Positions 1-5,467 of a stretch of 5,467 bases of DNA are shown one piece after another. The stretch covers positions 1-5,467 of the forward strand of contig JAFVMP010000055.1 of the NCBI GenBank assembly GCA_017506845.1. Direction: 5' to 3'. This stretch comes from Campylobacter sp. (lineage in GTDB: Bacteria; Campylobacterota; Campylobacteria; Campylobacterales; Campylobacteraceae). Numbering within the stretch: position 1 is the first letter of the stretch; each line of letters begins with the position of its first letter. Below the pieces are notes generated by a model, which saw nothing but the letters and a program-made list of their open reading frames with translations, made no database searches and was not told the DNA's origin. A program made the translations under genes and the position numbers.

Positions 1-743
1 ACACCGCTTAAATATGTTGCCATACTACTCTCTTGATTTTTTAAAAATTCAGCTATCTCTAGACGAATTCCCTTATTATATCTAGCATTTATCCAATTAA
101 ATAATAAATATGAAATCGCCTTATATCTATAGCCCTCCTTACCTATCATTAGCGCTGCATCAGCTCCATCAAGTTTGATATATATAGTATCAGCATCATA
201 AATTGAGAGTTCACTTACTTCAATATCAAATGAACTTGCTATCAATAATTTATCAAGTCCTGCTCTAATTTCTAATAAAATATCATCTTGAGAAGGTTTG
301 TTTTCATCTATTTTATGAAATGAATCAAATATAGAGTGGTCGATATTTAGCACTGGTTTTTTGGCTATTTGTTCTTTAGCCGATCTTACTTCGGCCCTAT
401 TTTCAGTTTTTAGCTCAGATTGAAGTTTTGGTTCTGATTGAGATTTTAGCTCAGATTTATCTTCACTTTTATTGCTAGTTTCAACCTTTAATGGTTTTGG
501 AGTATGATGTTTTAGCTCTTTTATCTCTCTTTCACTGCGCTCTGGTTTTGATTTTTTAGCCTTTTTTTCAGCCTCTTTTTTAACTACAACTTCAAAAAGT
601 CCATCTTTTTGAAAAAAACCAAAAAAGCCTTTTCTAGATGGTTTAATCGGAGTAATTTCTAAATTTATAGTAGAGCATCCAAGCTGGCTGGCTGCTTTTA
701 TATAAGCAGCCTCTAAATCCTTAGCTTCTATTCTAATGCTCAT
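1..743 (-). CDS. jag: Jag/KhpB (EloR-type) RNA-binding protein, 3' end missing
   Basis: This is the first 247 codons of a Jag-family protein, which continues past the left edge. Jag/KhpB/EloR proteins are cytoplasmic single-strand RNA binders with Jag_N, KH and R3H domains. The gene typically lies next to yidC, and the protein is linked to cell-envelope growth control. Residues 1-52 fit Jag_N, including the RKGFFGFF segment at about 37-44. Residues 55-127 form a highly charged Lys/Glu/Ser linker with repeated SELK-like units. Residues 148-247 begin the KH-type domain, with its GxxG loop seen as GKEG at 201-204. The R3H domain is expected outside the window. The ATG at 741-743 is preceded by GGAG with a 7-nt spacer. 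The start lies inside the end of yidC (11-nt overlap), so translation is probably coupled to yidC. The family assignment is secure; the precise function in this organism is inferred. Confidence 0.93.
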   Translation of the reverse strand, partial: MSIRIEAKDLEAAYIKAASQLGCSTINLEITPIKPSRKGFFGFFQKDGLFEVVVKKEAEKKAKKSKPERSEREIKELKHHTPKPLKVETSNKSEDKSELKSQSEPKLQSELKTENRAEVRSAKEQIAKKPVLNIDHSIFDSFHKIDENKPSQDDILLEIRAGLDKLLIASSFDIEVSELSIYDADTIYIKLDGADAALMIGKEGYRYKAISYLLFNWINARYNKGIRLEIAEFLKNQESSMATYLSG

Positions 744-2307
744 GGCGTTTCTCCGCTATCTCTTGAGCTTTATGACGAGCAAATATTTTATTTACCACCA
801 TCTGCTGAGCTATAGAACATAAGTTATTTACAAACCAATAAAGAGTAAGCCCTGCTGGGAATGTAATAAAGAAAAATGTAAATATTAGCGGTAAAAACTT
901 CATAATCTTCTCTTGCATTGGATCGGTAAAATTAGTTGGCGTGATGTGTTGTTGAATATACATTGTAATACCCATAAGTATAGGTAAAATAAAGTATGGA
1001 TCAAGCTCTGCAAGGTCGTTAATCCATAATATCCATTCAGCTCCTTTTAACTCAATAGCATTTAATAAAACCCTATAAATTGCAAAGAAAATTGGAATTT
1101 GAATTAAAATCGGCAAACATCCGCCCATTGGGTTTGCTCCATGTTTTCTATATAATTCCATTACATGGGCGTTGATTTTTTGAGGATCTCCTTTATATTT
1201 AGTTTGGATCTCTTTCATTCTTGGAGCTAACTCTTTTAGTTTATTCATTGATACCATTCCCTTATATGTTAATGGGAATAAAACTATACGAATAATAATA
1301 GTAAGCGCTACAATAGCAAAGCCCCAGTTACCTATAAATGAGTATAACCAATCAAGCAGTAAAAATGCAGGCTTAGCAATAAATGTAAACCAACCATACT
1401 CAATAGCATCAACCAAACTTGGTTCAATAGCTTTTAAAGTTTTATAATCTTTTGGCCCAATGTAGCCTTTAGCGCTAAAATTTCCAATATTTCTAATAAA
1501 GCTTAAAGTATTCTCATCAGCATCATTTTGGATAAAGACCTCCATTGATCTTTTATTATCATAAAATAGAGTTGTATAGTATCTATCACTATTTGCTAAA
1601 AGATCAACGCTTCTAAATACCTCATCGCCTTTAGCATCGCCATCTTCAATAATCTCTAAGCTATCATCTTCTTTGCGTAATAAAACCCCATGAACTGTAT
1701 ACCCATCAACAGCTACAATCGGACGAAATCCTGCTGTGATAAAATACTCGTGATTTGAGTTTACCTTAACATCAATATCATATGAGCCATCTGGGTAAAA
1801 AGTTAAATTTTTCACTACGCTAAATGAATCTAAATTTTGTGTAAGAGTAATATTGGCCGGGGACTTAGTAGCATCAATTTTATCACTACTTACAGTATAA
1901 GCAACCTTAAAGGCTTTTTCATTTATAGCTGTGTCTGAGAAACGAATCTCAAGCGGAAGTGGCGAACTAGGTTTTAAAAGTGAAATTTGTTCACCATTTT
2001 CATTTTTAAATTTAGAATCTTTTAGTGTAAAGTTGCTAATTCTTCCTAATTCATCAATTGTAGCGCTATAAGTTGCACCTTCAATTGTGGCGATATTTTT
2101 ACTAATTTGTTTTGGTGCTAAGTTGGTTGATGAATCAGTGTTTGAGCTTGTAGTGGTAGCAGCTGGAGCGCTTTGATTTTGTTCTACTGTTTTGTTAAAA
2201 TCTAATGGTGGCTTTGGTGCAAATAGAGCATCATAAGCTATAAAAAATAAGACAGATATAACTGTGGCTATTATCAGCCTTTTTTGGGTTGAGAGTTTAT
2301 CTAACAC
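733..2307 (-). CDS. yidC: Membrane protein insertase YidC
   Basis: YidC inserts and folds inner-membrane proteins, alone or with SecYEG. Counting from the GTG at 2305-2307 gives 524 residues, the size of Gram-negative YidC. Residues 10-29 are an N-terminal membrane segment, followed by a Ser/Thr/Ala-rich linker at about 46-63 and a large periplasmic P1 domain to about 300. The conserved insertase domain follows: a membrane segment with the hydrophilic-groove arginine (R340 in IIIRIVLFPLTYK), a basic coiled cytoplasmic loop at about 350-390, then NPMGGCLP at 392-399 and further membrane helices at about 397-415, 438-453 and 470-503. The C-tail is short, basic and His-containing. The GTG start is preferred because AAGGA lies 6 nt before it. 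A TTG seven codons upstream (2328) is in frame but lacks as good a site. The gene overlaps yidD by 11 nt and jag by 11 nt, so the three are probably co-translated. The family call is certain; the start is likely. Confidence 0.97.
   Translation of the reverse strand: MLDKLSTQKRLIIATVISVLFFIAYDALFAPKPPLDFNKTVEQNQSAPAATTTSSNTDSSTNLAPKQISKNIATIEGATYSATIDELGRISNFTLKDSKFKNENGEQISLLKPSSPLPLEIRFSDTAINEKAFKVAYTVSSDKIDATKSPANITLTQNLDSFSVVKNLTFYPDGSYDIDVKVNSNHEYFITAGFRPIVAVDGYTVHGVLLRKEDDSLEIIEDGDAKGDEVFRSVDLLANSDRYYTTLFYDNKRSMEVFIQNDADENTLSFIRNIGNFSAKGYIGPKDYKTLKAIEPSLVDAIEYGWFTFIAKPAFLLLDWLYSFIGNWGFAIVALTIIIRIVLFPLTYKGMVSMNKLKELAPRMKEIQTKYKGDPQKINAHVMELYRKHGANPMGGCLPILIQIPIFFAIYRVLLNAIELKGAEWILWINDLAELDPYFILPILMGITMYIQQHITPTNFTDPMQEKIMKFLPLIFTFFFITFPAGLTLYWFVNNLCSIAQQMVVNKIFARHKAQEIAEKRHEH
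755..758 (-). promoter_or_regulatory. Ribosome binding site of jag inside yidC
   Basis: The minus strand reads GCGGAGAAACGCCATG here. A GGAG core lies about 7 nt before the jag ATG. It is embedded in the last codons of yidC (the A-E-K-R-H residues), which supports the chosen jag start and coupled translation. Confidence 0.7.
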
Positions 2308-2641
2308 TTCTTTTCCTTTGATAGTCAAATGCTTTTATTAAATAAAATTTATCTTTTTTATGCCGAATGAGCCAAAACTTTGGCTCTATTTGACTCTGCT
2401 TTAAAAATAGATAAGAGGGCGTAAATTTTCGTTTGATAATCGGATAATCTATGCCACCTCTAAAGAGTTGATTGCATCGCAGAATTCGAAGGCTAATGGC
2501 AAAAATAGAGGCGACTATCCCGCTGTGGCTAAGCTGCCAAAGAGCATACTCAGAACAACTAGGATAGTATCTGCACGACCTTGGCAATAATGGTGAGATA
2601 TATTTTTTATAAAAAATAACCAAACTAGTAGCAATTTTCAT
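2297..2641 (-). CDS. yidD: Membrane protein insertion efficiency factor YidD
   Basis: YidD is a small membrane-associated protein that assists YidC-dependent insertion of inner-membrane proteins. The product is 114 residues long, starting MKIATSLVIF. It shows the family signature: an amphipathic/hydrophobic N-terminus ending in YISPLLPRSCRYYPSCSEY (residues 14-32), the conserved cysteines C23, C29 and C56, and RCNQLFRGGIDYP (55-67). A basic C-terminal extension of about 45 residues follows, longer than the minimal family core of roughly 70-85 residues. I chose the ATG at 2639-2641, preceded by AGG about 9 nt upstream and matching the usual N-terminus. A TTG eight codons further upstream (2665) is possible but unnecessary. 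The 3' end overlaps yidC by 11 nt. The gene follows rnpA after a 78-nt gap that contains a terminator-like hairpin, so its expression depends on read-through or on a promoter I could not identify. Confidence 0.95.
   Translation of the reverse strand: MKIATSLVIFYKKYISPLLPRSCRYYPSCSEYALWQLSHSGIVASIFAISLRILRCNQLFRGGIDYPIIKRKFTPSYLFLKQSQIEPKFWLIRHKKDKFYLIKAFDYQRKRSVR
2314..2318 (-). promoter_or_regulatory. Ribosome binding site of yidC inside yidD
   Basis: The minus strand reads AAAGGAAAAGAAGTG. The AAGGA core is 6 nt before the GTG codon. It lies in the last codons of yidD (YQRKRSVR) and decides the yidC start in favour of GTG at 2307 rather than the upstream TTG at 2328. Confidence 0.65.
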
Positions 2642-2676
2642 TAATTTGCGCCTATAAATTTGCAATCAAAATGAAC

Positions 2677-2718
2677 AAAAAGAGCGCTAAATTATCTACT
2701 CAAAGGATAAGAGCGCTC
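2677..2718 (-). terminator. Intrinsic terminator/attenuator between rnpA and yidD
   Basis: On the minus strand, GAGCGCT (2718-2712) pairs with AGCGCTC (2688-2682), and TTATC (2710-2706) pairs with GATAA (2696-2692). The two helices are separated by a small internal bulge (C opposite TTT) and closed by a 9-nt loop. The GC-rich lower stem is followed directly by TTTTT (2681-2677) and then a T-rich tract. This is the classic rho-independent form. The stem begins one base after the rnpA stop codon (2722-2720). It should end or attenuate the rpmH-rnpA transcript ahead of yidD-yidC-jag. The structure was seen by eye; folding energy was not computed. Confidence 0.8.
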
Positions 2719-2719
2719 A

Positions 2720-3052
2720 TTATCTTATAGAGTCCATCCTTTTTAACGCCCATCTAAAACTCTTGCAAATTTTATCAAAGGGCACCTTATCTGCTCCGCT
2801 TTTTGCAATAAAGATATATATACCATCTTTTAGATCACTACTAAGTGTGGAAAATGCAGCACGAAAAAGCCTTTTGACCCTATTTCTTACAACTGCCTTT
2901 CCTATCTTCTTACTTGCTACTGCGGCGAATCTACTCGTATCTGACTCTAAAAAATAGACAACTGCTAAATCACAATGCCATTTTTTGGCACTTTGATAGA
3001 CTCTGCTAAACTCTTTACTATCGCTAATAGAGTCAAATTTATTAATTTTCAA
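2720..3052 (-). CDS. rnpA: Ribonuclease P protein component
   Basis: RnpA is the basic protein cofactor of the RNase P ribozyme, which removes the 5' leader from pre-tRNAs. The product is 110 residues, normal for the family. It has the N-terminal FDSI..SKEFSRVYQ segment (residues 6-20), the KKWHCDLAVVYF strand (23-34), ASKKIGKAVVRNRVKRLFR (46-64) containing the RNR signature at 56-58, and the C-terminal strand and helix with FIAKSGAD (81-88). No ATG occurs in frame before residue 106, so initiation must be non-ATG. The TTG at 3050-3052 fits the family N-terminus and has an AAGAG-like site just upstream that overlaps the rpmH stop. The gap to rpmH is only 8 nt, so the two are co-transcribed and probably translationally coupled. 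The weak TTG start would keep RnpA far below L34 levels (inference). Confidence 0.97.
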   Translation of the reverse strand: MKINKFDSISDSKEFSRVYQSAKKWHCDLAVVYFLESDTSRFAAVASKKIGKAVVRNRVKRLFRAAFSTLSSDLKDGIYIFIAKSGADKVPFDKICKSFRWALKRMDSIR

Positions 3053-3060
3053 TTTAGCTC

Positions 3061-3195
3061 TTAGGCAGCTAGTCTTGCTCTACCTTTTGCTCTTCTAGCG
3101 CTAATTACTTTACGACCGTTTTTGGTTTTCATTCTAACGCGGAAGCCATGAGTGCGTTTTCTAGGTGTTTTGTGTGGTTGATAAGTTCTTTTCAT
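3061..3195 (-). CDS. rpmH: 50S ribosomal protein bL34
   Basis: This gene encodes the 44-residue, very basic ribosomal protein bL34, a component of the large subunit. The translation starts [18 protein letters not shown], continues with the invariant [12 protein letters not shown] segment (19-30), and ends [12 protein letters not shown]. Length and sequence are fully typical. The ATG at 3193-3195 is preceded by AAAGGA with a 7-nt spacer, a strong ribosome binding site. It is the first gene of the minus-strand cluster and is followed after 8 nt by rnpA, the near-universal bacterial arrangement. An 11-bp inverted repeat lies immediately upstream and touches its ribosome binding site. Confidence 0.98.
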   Translation of the reverse strand: MKRTYQPHKTPRKRTHGFRVRMKTKNGRKVISARRAKGRARLAA

Positions 3196-3205
3196 AAACT
3201 TTTCC

Positions 3206-3240
3206 TTTAGGTAAAAATTAAGTTTTGGATTTTACCTAAA
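3206..3240. repeat. 11-bp perfect inverted repeat upstream of rpmH
   Basis: On the plus strand TTTAGGTAAAA (3206-3216) and TTTTACCTAAA (3230-3240) are exact reverse complements separated by 13 nt, with dyad centre near 3223. One arm includes the AAA of the rpmH Shine-Dalgarno; the other includes a putative -10 box. It could be an operator, or a 5'-UTR hairpin that limits access to the rpmH ribosome binding site if transcription starts further upstream. The symmetry is seen directly; the role is inferred. Confidence 0.55.
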
Positions 3241-3247
3241 TTTTACT
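3229..3247 (-). promoter_or_regulatory. Putative rpmH promoter: two -10-like boxes
   Basis: The minus strand carries two TAAAAT hexamers, one in AGTAAAAT (3247-3240) and one in GGTAAAAT (3236-3229). Both resemble the campylobacter sigma-70 -10 consensus (gnTAnaaT). Upstream sequence is A/T-rich without a recognisable -35, as is usual in this group. Start sites near 3222 or 3233 would give a leader of roughly 25-40 nt. It is unclear which box, if either, is used. Confidence 0.45.
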
Positions 3248-3316
3248 TAAACTGCTTTGAATTTTTATAAATTTAAGTTAGCTATATCTATTTAAATTCA
3301 ATCTAAAGCAAATTAC

Positions 3317-3324
3317 GCTAAAAT
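3317..3324 (+). promoter_or_regulatory. Putative -10 box of the PAS-like/kinase operon
   Basis: GCTAAAAT matches the campylobacter -10 pattern. It lies 25 nt before the ATG of the first plus-strand gene, predicting a start near 3331 and a leader of about 19 nt. No clear -35 is visible, but the upstream region is A/T-rich. Confidence 0.5.
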
Positions 3325-3339
3325 CAAGAAATTTATTTT

Positions 3340-3342
3340 GGA
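3340..3342 (+). promoter_or_regulatory. Ribosome binding site deciding the start at 3350
   Basis: A GGA core lies 7 nt before the ATG at 3350-3352. A TTG in the same frame at 3338 would overlap this site and has no good site of its own, so the ATG is preferred. Confidence 0.5.
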
Positions 3343-3349
3343 ATTTAAT

Positions 3350-4006
3350 ATGATACTTTATAATCAAAACTATGAAATGATTGGTATTAGTAGCGAAGGA
3401 CTTTCGCTTTTTGGCTTTTTAACTCCAGAGGATTTTTTTAGGAGTTGTAATGATATTAGTGACTATTTTTTAGAGACTAGTCCGCTATATAATGCTAAAA
3501 ATCACTACATAGACCTAATAATCTCTCAATCTCAAAGCAATATCCAAGATATGCAAATTAAGCTTGATAATGGCGAGATAATGAGTGTAAAAATAGCTGT
3601 AGAGGTGGTAAATTTAAAGGATTTAAATGAACATTATTACAGTGTTAAATTATTATTTGATGGAAATCGTCTAGCATATTTTAATGATAAAAATAGATGG
3701 CTTTGGGATATTTTATATATTAGCCGTTTAGATGCAACCGAATTCAAGCGTAGAATGCTAGAATTTACCCAATTTGCCCGTCAAAACTATGAAAAATTAT
3801 ATGAAGCAAAACTATTACTAATTGATGCAAATGATACTATAAGAGAGCTTGCCCAACTAGCAACAAAATTAAAACTAACCGAATTTTGCGAAATCTTAAT
3901 TAATATTCAAGCAACTAGCGATGAACAGCTACTAAATGATGAATTTTATAAATATACTAAATTTATAATAAATATAGAAAATATAATTCAAAGCGAGATG
4001 CAATGA
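3350..4006 (+). CDS. PAS-like protein with degenerate Hpt-like C-terminus
   Basis: This is a 218-residue soluble protein with no signal peptide or membrane segment; I cannot give it a gene name. Residues 1-45 (ILYNQNYEMIGISSEGLSLF, then GFLTPEDFF) look like the start of a PAS fold. Beta-strand-like stretches follow to about 108. Residues 125-218 are predicted helical and follow the spacing of a histidine phosphotransfer (Hpt) four-helix bundle: a TEF..RMLEFTQFARQNYEKL helix, then RELAQLATKLKLTEFCEIL at 165-183. In Hpt domains that second position carries H-x-x-K-G. Aligned here, R165, A168 and Q169 replace His, Lys and Gly. The only histidines (about 52 and 95) are outside the bundle, so phosphotransfer is unlikely. 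The stop codon overlaps the start of the next gene, a sensor kinase, implying joint function, perhaps as a docking or inhibitory partner. Domain calls are by eye; the gene itself is sound. Confidence 0.85.
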   Translation: MILYNQNYEMIGISSEGLSLFGFLTPEDFFRSCNDISDYFLETSPLYNAKNHYIDLIISQSQSNIQDMQIKLDNGEIMSVKIAVEVVNLKDLNEHYYSVKLLFDGNRLAYFNDKNRWLWDILYISRLDATEFKRRMLEFTQFARQNYEKLYEAKLLLIDANDTIRELAQLATKLKLTEFCEILINIQATSDEQLLNDEFYKYTKFIINIENIIQSEMQ

Positions 4007-5467
4007 GATCATACTTTAGCTTACTTGGAATTTTACGCTTAATTGCGACATTGCCACTATTTGTAATATTTTTGATATCTAGTTGGTATCTAATTTTTCA
4101 ATATAATCTTGGTATGAATTTAAAAGAACTACGCCATGAATTTTCAATTGCTTTAGATCTTGCCAATCTCTCAAAAGAGTTAGATAAAGAGATGATAATC
4201 AATGATACTAATAGCAAAAATATCAATCGGCAAATTACTGACCATACAATAGAACATATCAAACAACTACATAGTAACGAACTAGGCTTAAACGAGATTT
4301 TAAACCGCTTAGAGTTCTTACCTCAAATTCGCTACACGCTAGATGATGTAAATTTAAATAACTCCGAAGTTTTAAGCTACTTTAGAGATTTAAACTTGCT
4401 GATTAAAAATGAAATTTTTAACCTTAGGGATCATGATCTATCAAATAGGCTAAATCTATTTATTTTTACATTTATATCCTCTTATTCTAATAGCATTTCA
4501 ATTAGTGCCAAGCGTGATTTGGTAGCTAATATTATTAATCACAGAGCGCTTAATACACAAGAGCTTTTATTATGGCTAGATTTGATTAGAAATAATGGAT
4601 TAAATTACGGCTATTTACCTGATAGTTATGCAAAAAAACAGATAGAAGCGATATTTAAAAGCCAAAATTATAAGCAAGCGATAGACAACCTAAGTACTTT
4701 TACAATAGAGTTGATTAAAAATGATGAACCAAGTATTTATTTAGCACAAAAATATTATGATTTAATCAGTGATGAACTAGAATTTTCATATCAAATACAA
4801 GATGCAATCAGTTCTCAAATCAAAACTGAGCTAAATGAATTTGAAAAAGATTTATGGATAGATTCTATTTTGGCTTTTATTGTTTGGATTATTAGTATAA
4901 TTTTATCACTAATATCATACTATACTAAAAACTATATAAAAGCCAATATTGATAACCTATCAAAAATTATCGATAAAATCAAATCCGTATCGGCTACCAA
5001 CCCGCTAGAATCTACTCAAACTGCAACTTTAGAAAATGGTCATAAAATTATAAATGAAGCCTTAGATAAAATAATCGCTCAAAAAAATATCGCCCAAAGT
5101 GATAGCCGCTCTAAAACAGCATTTCTAACTAATATATCTCATGAGATTAAAGCGCCATTAAATGGTATTTTAGGCTTTAGTGAGCTATTAAAGAGCCGCT
5201 CACTAGGCAAAGATGAAAAAGAGTTAATTGATATAATCGAACAAAGTAGCCAAAACCTACTAAAAGTTATTAATAACATCATAAATATGGCAAAAATTGA
5301 AGGTGGAAATGTCGAGCTTTATGAGAGTGATTTTAGCCTTTATACTCTATTTGATGAGATTATTAACTCCTACTTTAATAGACTTTTAGCTAAGAATTTA
5401 ACCTTAACCTACTACATCGATCCAGAATTGATGGTAACTGTCTTTAGCGATGAAGACAAAATCAGAC
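4003..5467 (+). CDS. NIT-type membrane sensor histidine kinase, 3' end missing
   Basis: The first 488 codons of a sensor histidine kinase lie in the window. Membrane segments at about 11-33 and 287-306 flank a periplasmic region of about 250 residues that is almost entirely helical. Features such as ALDLANLSKELDKEM (50-64), QITDHTIEHI (77-86) and SISAKRDLVANIINHRAL (166-183) follow the helical pattern of NIT nitrate/nitrite-sensing domains; this assignment is probable, not proven. After the second membrane segment comes a HAMP-like or coiled linker (307-366). The HisKA dimerisation helix has H-box FLTNISHEIKAPLNG (374-388) with phospho-acceptor H380. The window ends at FSDEDKIR (481-488), the expected entry to the ATPase N-box, so the catalytic domain and any receiver domain lie beyond. 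The ATG overlaps the preceding stop (ATGA), indicating translational coupling with the PAS-like gene. The regulated genes and cognate regulator are not visible here. Confidence 0.93.
   Translation, partial: MRSYFSLLGILRLIATLPLFVIFLISSWYLIFQYNLGMNLKELRHEFSIALDLANLSKELDKEMIINDTNSKNINRQITDHTIEHIKQLHSNELGLNEILNRLEFLPQIRYTLDDVNLNNSEVLSYFRDLNLLIKNEIFNLRDHDLSNRLNLFIFTFISSYSNSISISAKRDLVANIINHRALNTQELLLWLDLIRNNGLNYGYLPDSYAKKQIEAIFKSQNYKQAIDNLSTFTIELIKNDEPSIYLAQKYYDLISDELEFSYQIQDAISSQIKTELNEFEKDLWIDSILAFIVWIISIILSLISYYTKNYIKANIDNLSKIIDKIKSVSATNPLESTQTATLENGHKIINEALDKIIAQKNIAQSDSRSKTAFLTNISHEIKAPLNGILGFSELLKSRSLGKDEKELIDIIEQSSQNLLKVINNIINMAKIEGGNVELYESDFSLYTLFDEIINSYFNRLLAKNLTLTYYIDPELMVTVFSDEDKIR

Noticed and set aside
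598..640. Poly-A/T runs in jag as a phase-variable contingency tract
   Set aside because: Campylobacter phase variation typically uses G/C tracts; these short A/T runs encode the conserved Phe/Lys-rich Jag_N segment and are in frame.
2308..2328. TTG-started N-terminal extension of yidC
   Set aside because: The GTG at 2307 has a well-placed AAGGA and yields the usual short N-tail before the first membrane segment.
2642..2665. TTG-started extension of yidD
   Set aside because: The ATG at 2641 matches the family N-terminus and has an AGG upstream; the extension adds residues not typical of YidD.
2642..2719. Replication origin or DnaA boxes near rpmH/rnpA
   Set aside because: No TTATCCACA-like box clusters are visible in either intergenic region, and dnaA is not in the window.
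2763..2957. 64-codon plus-strand reading frame opposite rnpA
   Set aside because: It lies wholly antisense to the well-supported rnpA gene, has no convincing ribosome binding site and shows no recognisable protein features.
2982..3003. TGGCAC-containing stretch resembling a sigma-54 promoter
   Set aside because: The plus-strand TGGCAC in rnpA lacks the spaced -12 GC element and does not lead into a plus-strand gene.
3338..3349. TTG-started extension of the PAS-like gene
   Set aside because: The TTG overlaps the GGA site that serves the ATG at 3350, which is the better start.

Overview
The window comes from an A+T-rich member of the Campylobacterota, most likely Campylobacter. The basis is the low G+C content, the campylobacter-like L34, RnpA and YidD sequences, the gene order rpmH-rnpA-yidD-yidC-jag, and -10 boxes of the TAAAAT type. 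The species cannot be fixed from sequence reading alone.

Positions 1-3195 hold a minus-strand housekeeping cluster. Read from right to left it is rpmH (ribosomal protein bL34), rnpA (protein subunit of RNase P), yidD (membrane protein insertion efficiency factor), yidC (inner-membrane insertase) and jag (KhpB/EloR-type RNA-binding protein, whose 3' end runs off the left edge). Spacing is very tight: 8 nt between rpmH and rnpA, and 11-nt overlaps at both yidD/yidC and yidC/jag, with each Shine-Dalgarno inside the preceding gene. The one real gap is 78 nt between rnpA and yidD. It holds a convincing intrinsic terminator or attenuator that starts one base after the rnpA stop codon. This splits the cluster into an rpmH-rnpA part and a yidD-yidC-jag part.

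Positions 3196-3349 form a divergent intergenic region. It has candidate -10 boxes in both directions and an 11-bp perfect inverted repeat that overlaps both a putative rpmH promoter and the rpmH ribosome binding site.

Positions 3350-5467 hold a plus-strand two-gene signalling unit that is accessory rather than core. The first gene encodes a soluble 218-residue protein with a PAS-like N-terminus and a C-terminal helical region that resembles an Hpt domain lacking the phosphoryl-accepting histidine. Its stop overlaps (ATGA) the start of a membrane sensor histidine kinase. That kinase has a large all-helical periplasmic domain, probably of the NIT (nitrate/nitrite-sensing) type, and a clear H-box. 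It is cut off at the right edge just at the start of its ATPase domain. The translational coupling suggests that the two proteins work together. This pair is the least-described part of the window.

No gene-free stretch exceeds 300 bases. No tRNA, rRNA, insertion sequence, CRISPR array or replication origin was seen.
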